DNA from: Rhizopus sp. PT2906 | Lineage: Eukaryota; Mucoromycota; Mucoromycetes; Mucorales; Rhizopodaceae | NCBI GenBank assembly: GCA_025529335.1 | Contig: JAMYHX010000753.1 | Span: forward strand, 1 to 13,684 | DNA: 13,684 nt | Direction of reading: 5' to 3' | Part shown: positions 6,601 through 13,684 of the stretch, one piece after another | Layout of the letters: every line of letters starts with the position of its first letter | Position numbering within the stretch: position 1 is the stretch's first letter | Notes under the pieces: generated by a model | The model's database searches: none | What the model saw: the letters and a program-made list of their open reading frames with translations, nothing else | Told to the model about the DNA's origin: nothing | Program-made: the position numbers and the translations under genes

Positions 6601-9600
6601 TTATTCTTTTATAAAAAGACTTTTTTCAGAAATTGGTTGATGTGTGGCATCATAATGGTCTAAACCCAAGGCTTCATCTTTGGTGAAATGATGTTCACTT
6701 AATTTATAGTCATCTATATATATGCATATAGGATGAGTCAAGAGGCACCCTATTCTTTTTTTTTCTTACCGTCTGTGATGCATGATATGAATTTTGATAC
6801 AATGTTCACTTTAACCTTACTCCAGTCTTTATCTCCTAAGCCAGTCCTATGCTGTAAACGCCGTTTGGTATCCTTGAATAATTCATCCTAATGATCAATT
6901 CAGCCAATAGTTCAAAAATCAAGTGGTCATCTTTTGTATACCTTTATGATCAGAAATTTAAACGGAATAGAATGTGTCCTTGCTAAATCACGCTGGTAAT
7001 GGTATACATCAATATAGAAATCTTCTTCACCCTTTTCTAATTCTTCTTTAGGGATAGCCTGTGGGAGAAAAAGACAGAATGTGAGCGGGATAAATCAATA
7101 TGCTCATGTTATTTACCTCTACATAAATAGGAATTTCATCCGTTGCAATCTTGTTATAATCTAACTCTCCTTTAAACTTGTGATTTTCAACTTGAAAGAA
7201 ACGGATCTCTTCTTCATCTGCTATATTGAATTTATCACGTATATCGTTTACCAGGTCTATCAACTGTGCGTTCTTTTTTACAATGACTTCATAGGAAGTA
7301 ACTTTACTTAACGTTGGGTAGCACACATTCAACTTTACAATCTTGTTCTTGGCAAATTCTGAAAGACTCATTGAAAGCACTTCAAAGAATAATCTTGGTG
7401 GGTCACCTGCACAAGGTGGCATTGTCTGTATAATATCCCAGAGCGTCAAATTCTCCATAGGCTTGACTGTCGATTTAGGGTTTCCGTAAAAGTCCGGGGT
7501 CATCAATCTGATGTGTGAAGGGTCGCAATCGATAGCCTCAGCTAATCTAAAGACGAGTTCTTCATAGCTCATATCCGTTCGGAGCACCAAATCGAAGTCA
7601 TCTGCATGATTATGTCTAGGCACAAATGTGACCATGATTCGGTGCTGCAGCGAAATCAGATAATCAGCAGCATTCGTGCAAGCGTATCTGTCCTTCAGCA
7701 CTTGGTTCCTTAAAAGTGTTTTAGTTACATATTTCCCTTCCTCTTTATAGTTATAAGGGCTATTTTTTACTGTTCAGGTGTCAATTCTCTTTCGACACAA
7801 AAGATGTCTCCATTCTCTATGCGACGTTCACTAAATGTTTCACTCTTCTCCACGTATTCGATTGTTTCATTGTCAATTTCCTATTATAGTGTTAACTCAC
7901 ACTCTGAAGTTGAAGCTAGGATTACCTCATAGATGTTCAAAGGCGTTCCCTCTGAAAAGCCACACATTCTATTGACCTCATCCTCTATGGAAGAGATCGG
8001 GTCATCAACACGGACGTACAGCTTTCCTATGCCCCTATATTTGGGAAATGAGTTCTCATATTCATATGATCTTCTTTTCTCTTACCTAATCCTTTGAGAA
8101 TTATGATCAAATAACTTTATGAAAATCAGGTTGTATTCCGTTCTGACATCAGGGAATGATGGAAAACCAGTAACAGGATCAGACAAAGCCCCCTCGATAT
8201 ACAGTCTCACGTACGGATAATCCGGGTGGTGTGCTTGCCGAATTTCCTCCAGTGCTTATTGTTAAGTTAGTAATTGCATACAATATTCCAAGACACTTAC
8301 TCATATTCTGTTCTTCTTCAGTGGGCAATATACCAAGACGGACGGTTTGACCATCACGGTTCAAGAGGATCCAAAATCGGAAGAAATCGCTGCTGGTATT
8401 GTATTCTTTGACTGTTTCTTCAAGGAACATCTTTAGTGTAATATCCTTTCGAACGGTGCGAATGACAATAGGGGGCTGATTTTCCTTGTCTTCTTGGTCT
8501 CCTTGTACAAAATCTTGTCCCATGTTCATCTGAAAGCTCTTATCACTTACAAGGTATACCTTTGTGTACAGGTGCTGTTCTGCTCTTTGTTTGTTGATTC
8601 TCTCAATCTCTGCTTGCTCTCTTTTAAAGCGCTCAACTATAACAAGATGAATAAGATGCTTTGGTTTTGCACAAGCTCATATGTACCTAGATGCTCAGGT
8701 ATATCATTTATAGTAACTTCTCTTAGTATTTCATCTTGCATTGATTCACGTATATAAACAAGCATATACGCATTAGTCGATCGCTTCATGTTGCGTAGTT
8801 TAGGATGTGTATTAAGTGCTTCTCCACCATAATTATCTTCTAATACCTCTTTTAGTGTAGCAGGCGTGACTCGATCATCATCAAATTTAAACCTAAAAAA
8901 AAAACACATGAATTTCTCTTGCTGAAATGCAGCATCTTAATTTACCATTTCTCTTCTTTTGTAGGCCTGACAAAAGCAAAGTAATGACCGCCGCCCGTGT
9001 CTCCTGTATGAACCAAGACACTATGGGATTTTCAGTTAGTTCTCAGCACGATTTCACACATTTGTTCTTATTTACCCGTGTAATACATATTGATGTGATG
9101 TCGATTTGTCAGCGTTCTCTGAGAGATAAGGTTCTAGATCAATCGTGGGAGGAAACTCATGTCTATCATTAATCTTTATCATTGTGTCTCTCAACATGTC
9201 GTACTCGAAACGCTTTAGTTGCAAGTGAAGTACAGGTGGAAAGCTTTCAAAGATGACACCCTTCTTTGCATCTTGTAATCCATGTCCTTCTGCCATATAC
9301 TTATTGTCACCTTCCAGTGTTTCAACTTCAATATAGTTCTTGAACGACTCTTTTAAGTCCTTACAACCCTTTACATTCAGTTGGATATCTGTGAATTGAG
9401 TGAGTTATCAACCCAAGCTTGAAAGCACAACACTTACCATAGTAATCTTCAGTTCGCGAAGATTCGTATTCTACATTGATGCATTTCACATAACTTTTCA
9501 TTTTTCCAACAAACAGCTTCTTAATGGATCCATCTGCAGGTGTGCCCTTCATTTTTCTCTCCAAGTTTTCCTGCAGCAGACGATTAAATTCTTGTACATC

Positions 9601-10709
9601 GCGCTGCATAAAAGCATCCACTGTATTCCAGCCAAATGATCTTGTCAGCTCTGTTGTGGCTATATAAAAAATAACGATCAATATAAGACTCTGTTTGATA
9701 CTGTCGTGTGCTTATTTACAGACTGCATAGTTGCAAAATTGTAAGTTAAAAAAGAGTCTCTGCAGTGCAAGGGCGATACTATCACTAGGTTCGTCATTCA
9801 CTGTCGGAATTTGATAGACAGCAAGTCTAAAATAGTTGGTAAAATAAAGTGATTGAAACAGTGAATTCATATAACAGGTGGCGCCTTGGTTATAGAGTCC
9901 AACGTAACCCGTCATCTTTTTGGAGTCATAACTAAGATAGATGAGTATTTGCATGCTTGTAAAGTATAAGCTTACTTTATAAAGTTATGCCACAATACAC
10001 CAGTTGGGTCTTTTATCAATCGAACAATGGCTGTCAAAACGACTGTATCATCAACCAAGAATGGTGGTTTATCGTTAGTTCCTTCAATAAGTTCTTTGTG
10101 GTTGATGTATTGTGTGAATCCCCAGTCTGCCTCATATTTGTTGAACCTATGCTGCGCCGCTACATACATATGCACAAATTAAAATAGGAAACCATTTTTG
10201 TATAAATGTATTTTACCATGAGTAGCATAATGAGTTGGGTCATTAGGATCAGATATACATATTAAAAACTGAGCACACGCATGAAAGTCTTCGTCTTGTT
10301 TGTGCTGTTCTTCATGTAAAGAAGCGAGTTCCAAATAAATAGATACGACGTCATTTTGATTATTGCCTTTTGGAAACAGCAACAAGTTCCTGATATAAAA
10401 TATGAGCATGCACTTGCATAAATCGCACATGTCTCTCTCTCTTTTTTTTTTTACCATTTGAGATCTTCTGTTTCAAATGTTGGTCCTCGAACGCGTCCTT
10501 CAAGTGTACTAAAGTTTGTGATTTTCCAAGTAGAGCAATAAGTGCCCAAGACTTCTTCTTGAGTGAAAGGCATGCACTGATCAGCGATTGCCTGAACTAT
10601 AAACATGTTAGCTTCTCTTTATTTATAGTGATCATTGTCATGGCTGTTTACAATCTTTTGGTAAAGCATATTTTGGAGGTGAAATCTCGGTTTTTAACTT
10701 TGAATTCAT
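6601..10709 (-). CDS. USP7: USP7 / Ubp15-type ubiquitin carboxyl-terminal hydrolase, 17 exons, 1082 aa
   Basis: The exons on the complement, 5' to 3', are 10709-10652, 10596-10455, 10389-10217, 10159-9976, 9931-9720, 9659-9438, 9388-9076, 9020-8946, 8892-8687, 8636-8301, 8254-8086, 8034-7926, 7880-7771, 7708-7117, 7058-6942, 6887-6770 and 6713-6601. All phases close; introns are 44-65 nt. The protein removes ubiquitin from substrates. A MATH/TRAF-like substrate-binding domain spans about residues 40-186, with Asp136-Trp137 matching the Asp-Trp that binds P/A-x-x-S peptides in human USP7. The USP catalytic domain (about 194-525) has Cys205 in G-L-Y-N-Q-G-A-T-C-Y, His447 in G-G-G-H-Y-F-A-F and Asp465 in W-F-K-F-D-D-D. 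A basic/acidic helix (about 529-552) leads to the ubiquitin-like repeats (about 550-1060). The C-terminal tail S-E-K-S-L-F-I-K-E resembles the human activating tail. Length is close to human (about 1100) and to yeast Ubp15. The symbol names the family; a fungal database may call it ubp15. Confidence 0.95.
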
Positions 10710-11030
10710 TTTTTTCTTAATCTTGGCTGCAGAAGAGAGAGACACGTAAAAAAAAAAAAAAAAGGAAAAAGGGGAGACGAGTGGAAATTCAAAATGTGTG
10801 TGTGTGTGGTTTTTGCCATTTCAAGCTATATTACGTCGTAGGCGTATGTTGTAACCATACGCTTATTTTTTTTTCAATATATAAGAGTATCAATGACTCC
10901 TTCTACTAGTGAGGTTAAAATGAGATGAGGTTCTATTGTTCTGGTTGAACCATTGTTCAACAAGTATAAAGGATCTAAAAGATCCACGCGTTTTATTTTC
11001 TCTCTCTTCTCTTCTATCTTTATTGAAAAC
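10710..11030. promoter_or_regulatory. Bidirectional promoter between USP7 and the MACPF-like gene
   Basis: These 321 bp separate two divergent start codons. On the USP7 side are a 16-nt A-run (10748-10763), a purine-rich GGAAAAAGGGGAGACGAG stretch and a (TG)7 dinucleotide repeat (10795-10808). On the right-hand side are a TATAAA at 10965-10970, two short palindromes flanking it, and a CT-rich tract (about 10999-11020) leading to the ATG at 11031. The A-run is the kind of poly(dA:dT) element that excludes nucleosomes in fungal promoters; that role is inferred. Confidence 0.6.
10944..10985 (+). promoter_or_regulatory. TATA box bracketed by two perfect inverted repeats
   Basis: GTTGAAC-CATT-GTTCAAC (10944-10961) is followed after AAG by TATAAA (10965-10970), then immediately by GGATCT-AAA-AGATCC (10971-10985). 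Both inverted repeats have perfect arms (7 and 6 bp). The TATA lies 61 bp before the ATG. The two repeats could bind dimeric factors on either side of the TATA-binding complex, or fold as hairpins if transcribed. Confidence 0.45.
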
Positions 11031-13148
11031 ATGAAAGTACTATCTGAAAAAGAAGCCATTTCTATCTTGGAAGAGCATGATAACTGGAGATATGCTGTAT
11101 CAACATCTGGCTATATCGCGCATAAACCCTGCTTTGTTACAACGACTGTACCTACTGTTCATAAGGTCGACACTGATGTCCAATTGGCTTACTTCTTGAC
11201 GAAAACACAATGGGTTGATCAATTAATGATTACAGGTGTAGGAAACGATGTGACATCGCTACGATCCCTGTCTCTATGTAATACCTTGGCTTTTTCAAAT
11301 TTGGGTCATATGGAGTATCCTCGTAAGGTTCATCAAGTGCAGTCCCAGTCCGAGTATATCGTGTCTGTCAGTAGTATTGCTCGCTTGGATCCTGAATTTG
11401 AAGCCTGTTTGGATGAAGCAAAATCGTTTTGGAGCAAAGGTCACTATGATGTAGCATGGGGAAGGTTACAGCTTATTTGGTATACGTATGGTTTCTTGTG
11501 GCCAGAAGAAGTTCATATAGGTAAAAAAAAAATTATTGAACGCATCTAACGTCTTTCCTTCTAAAGGCTTTCGATTACATCTATCACATGATCTCAAATC
11601 ATGGAGTGACATAAGAGATGTCATGGCAGGAGTAAGCCTTAAATAACGATAAACTATATAAAATCAATAACAGCCTTGTTATAGTTGAGAATTGAAGCTC
11701 AAATGTACAATCAACATCCCAATTGGCAGCATAGAACCATATGTCGAGTCAAGCTTAGACCAATACATGAACTATTTCCATGTGATACTGAGAAGCAAGT
11801 TGGTTTCAAAAACTTTATTTATCAAGCTATAAGCAAGTACACGACGGTGGTCATGAAGAATAGCTTGTTTACCTTGATACATACCGAAACGGACAAGACT
11901 CTATCTGCTGTAACTAATGACGGAAGGCCTCAGCAACTGACTGTTGACAAGAGTAACACCGAGTCTGCCAAATGGAGATTAAAAGATCTAAAGGAGGATT
12001 ATGTGTTTAATGGATCAGAGGTGACGATTGCTTATGACCAGACGTCTCTTTGTTTGTCCATTCAAGGAAATAGCGCACGATTAAAGTCCGAACAAGGTGC
12101 CCAGGATGGTTGCCGTTGGAGAGTGCGTATGCTTCAGATAAACTTGAATGATGGCCCCACCTTTTTTGAAGATCTAATCAAAAGTCAATCTTGCTTGCAT
12201 CAAGGTGACTACTTTATGCTACAAAATGGTAGTATCAGCTTGGGTACAACGCAGTTTGCCCAGACAAGCCAACAAGAAGAATCAGCATTAGAAAAGAGCG
12301 ATTGTGAAAGTTTCAATACAGCAAGCGAACAACCTATTTATATCGAGAGACCCAAGTATAGACGCATGAAATGTATATGGCAAATCAAGCTTGAAAATTA
12401 CAAGGAACCTCCTAAAGATAAGGAAAAGGAACGATATGGTGCGCTCAATCGGCTCTTGTTGGAATGTGAACATGAAAAGGATGCATGGAGAGCCCCCTTT
12501 CCTCGTATATCCCTGGTTTTGGATAAGACTCAAACAGAAGAATCATGGAACACCTCATCCAGTGATAGTCAATTCTCGTTTGAAACACCAATTCAGTATA
12601 GCACAGAAATCACAGTACCATCTGCTGGAAAGTCTCTTGATGATGAACAGCCTTCCCATTCACCCTCCACCCAAGACGCACCGGTTCATCCAATGAATAC
12701 ACCAGGAGAGAATCAACCAAAGGATAAAAACTGGCGTATTAGCAAGGGCAAGGGACCAGATGTCAATGTGCATAGAGAGACGGACTTGAATGAAATGCAG
12801 CACTTCATTGCTTGTTCTAAACCCGATGTTACAGCGGAGGACGATGCAGCACAAGCAAAACCCTGTTTTGAATACGTTTCACCAGCAGAACGCTTCAGGC
12901 AAGATATTGTAAAGAGTATTTGTCGAGCAGACGAAGTCGAAAGGCGTTTGAATGAACCCCCAATTAAACCATTAAAGACGAAGAAGCGAAGGCTTTTAAA
13001 GGCTGCTGGACAGCCTGTTCGCTGGATGAAAAAAAAGTTGTCGAAAAAACACAAAGTAGAAGAAAAACCAAAGGACTCGGCTAAAGTATCCGCGAAAAAG
13101 CTATTAAAGAAATGTTGGTCTTTAAGAAAATGCATGAACATCATCTAA
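11031..13148 (+). CDS. MACPF-like protein with putative beta-trefoil and basic tail, 672 aa, 3 exons
   Basis: The model is join(11031-11520, 11567-11631, 11685-13148), with introns of 46 and 53 nt. There is no signal peptide. Residues about 145-175 read W-Y-T-Y-G-F-L-W-P-E-E-V-H-I-G-F-R-L, resembling the Y-G-x-x-x-P-x-x-V-x-L-G-G signature of fungal MACPF-like proteins, but the second Gly is Phe and the full MACPF fold is not evident. Three later segments end alike, in A-K-W-R-L (Trp282), C-R-W-R-V (Trp330) and C-I-W-Q-I (Trp417). Each follows a hydrophobic/Gly/Ser strand pattern, suggesting a beta-trefoil (MIR- or ricin-B-like). Residues about 470-560 are Ser/Thr/Pro-rich and disordered. The last 60 are strongly basic (T-K-K-R-R-L-L-K, K-K-K-L-S-K-K-H-K) and could be a nuclear signal or bind acidic membrane. 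Pore formation should not be assumed. The ATG at 11031 is the first in frame; an AATAAA overlaps the stop codon. Confidence 0.85.
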
Positions 13149-13194
13149 TAAATTTTATCTCTCTTTGTTCCTATATTTGTTCAATGAATCATTA

Positions 13195-13330
13195 GTGGGT
13201 GAATAATATGATTTATTATTATTAGATTAGAATAAGATGTAATATTAGTAGTATAACAATAATAGTAAATAATGGCAGTAAAAATAACAGTAAATTAATA
13301 GCAATATCAATAAAGCAACAATAATGGCAA
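13195..13330. repeat. Degenerate AAT/AGT trinucleotide-rich tract between convergent genes
   Basis: This run is dominated by A, T and G triplets such as ATT, AGT, AAT and AAC in an imperfect array, in the 204-bp gap between two convergent stop codons. A minus-strand AATAAA at 13212-13217 can serve the dysferlin-domain gene. No coding signal is seen. Confidence 0.5.
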
Positions 13331-13352
13331 CTGTACAACTTGTTCACGTCTG

Positions 13353-13684
13353 TCAGCGGTGTAACCAGATGTGATCATTTGAGAAATATGGTTCTACAGG
13401 TGAATATGAATTCACACTGGCTGCGCTTGTCGATGACGACTTCTTCTTGTGTAGATATGTAATGGTGTTTGGCGGAGTAGAAGGTAAAGAATCGAAAGAA
13501 GTTACTGAAGAAGAGCAAGACAAGGTGTCATCCATAGTATGACTGGTTGTAGATTGAATAGAAATAGGTCGAGTATCGTGAACGATCAGTTGTTCAAGAC
13601 GAGCATATCTAATCCAATATCGACGTCGTGTAAACAGGCTGAGACTCGATTTTGAAGCCCATGATTTCCAATCCCAAGAACCAT
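13353..13684 (-). CDS. 3' end of a dysferlin/peroxin (DysFC-like) domain protein, partial
   Basis: An open frame enters from beyond the right edge and ends at TGA (13353-13355), showing the last 109 residues with no visible start. The first 30 visible residues contain W-D-W-K-S-W-A-S followed by F-T-R-R-R-Y-W-I-R-Y-A-R-L. That Trp-rich stretch followed by an R-R-R-x-W-x-R cluster is the hallmark of the DysFC half-domain of fungal Pex23/24/30-type peroxins and TECPR/ferlin proteins, which sit at ER-peroxisome or other membrane contacts. After it comes a Ser/Thr/Pro-rich disordered tail (S-L-P-S-T-P-P-N, K-K-K-S-S-S-T-S). The membrane region and DysFN half would lie upstream, outside the window, so peroxisomal function is inference. 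Confidence 0.65.
   Translation of the reverse strand, partial: GSWDWKSWASKSSLSLFTRRRYWIRYARLEQLIVHDTRPISIQSTTSHTMDDTLSCSSSVTSFDSLPSTPPNTITYLHKKKSSSTSAASVNSYSPVEPYFSNDHIWLHR

Noticed and set aside
8520..8565. Intron-like block in USP7 exon 10 (GTATAC donor, TTTCAG acceptor)
   Set aside because: It would be about 30 nt, below any intron seen here, and the read-through residues match the family's H-L-Y-x-x-V region after the linker helix.
10795..10808. (TG)7 run as a functional repeat
   Set aside because: A short dinucleotide run is common in AT-rich promoters; a (CA)6 run also occurs in the RGS intron (3571-3582). Nothing marks either as functional.
12713..13144. Minus-strand open frame opposite the basic tail of the MACPF-like gene
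   Set aside because: It is the antisense of Lys/Arg-rich coding sequence, giving a Phe/Leu/Ser-rich peptide of no recognised type.
13195..13330. Triplet-rich tract as a minisatellite or coding repeat
   Set aside because: The triplets are too degenerate for an array with a fixed unit, and stops occur in all frames.

Overview
This is an AT-rich eukaryotic nuclear window that reads as a gene-dense early-diverging fungus, most likely Mucoromycota (Mucorales-like). The reasons are the very short GT..AG introns (29 in the main models, 44 to 77 nt each), intergenic gaps that are often only 90 to 330 bp, TATA boxes close to start codons, and fungal-style members of the USP7, RGS, Ras, Sulfotransfer_4, DUF300 and dysferlin-domain families. 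The genus cannot be fixed from the sequence. I see no tRNA, rRNA, CRISPR array or intact mobile element.

Layout. Positions 1-1390 hold an unrecognised, probably spliced small gene on the minus strand (about 422-920) and the promoter of the next gene. Positions 1391-2838 (+) are a five-exon DUF300/OSTalpha/TMEM184-like membrane protein. A two-exon RGS-domain protein (2995-4004, -) converges on it. A 762-bp spacer follows (4005-4766) with one possible 48-residue ORF. Three genes then lie head to tail on the minus strand: a Sulfotransfer_4-family protein (4767-5484), a Ras-type GTPase (5579-6466) and a full-length USP7/Ubp15 deubiquitinase with 17 exons (6601-10709). A 321-bp bidirectional promoter separates USP7 from a divergent 672-residue protein (11031-13148, +) with a MACPF-like patch and a putative beta-trefoil. 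At the right edge is the 3' end of a minus-strand gene whose visible part resembles a dysferlin C-terminal (DysFC) domain (13353 to beyond 13684).

The splice models were built by hand. All of the main ones close in frame with family-consistent joins: DUF300 409 aa, RGS 313 aa, sulfotransferase-like 223 aa, Ras 188 aa, USP7 1082 aa, MACPF-like 672 aa.

The most striking observation is in the Ras gene. Its P-loop to switch I region is cut into exons of 48, 18, 22 and, apparently, 2 nt. The 2-nt exon (AG, 6195-6196) supplies two bases of the codon for Glu30, and without it no canonical splice joins the two flanking conserved segments in frame. The intron before it is 57 nt, a multiple of three with no stop codon, so its retention would insert 19 residues into switch I. 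Functionally the window mixes signalling genes (Ras, and an RGS with three PKA-type sites), ubiquitin control (USP7) and membrane or lipid-associated proteins. Nothing shows that they act as one pathway.
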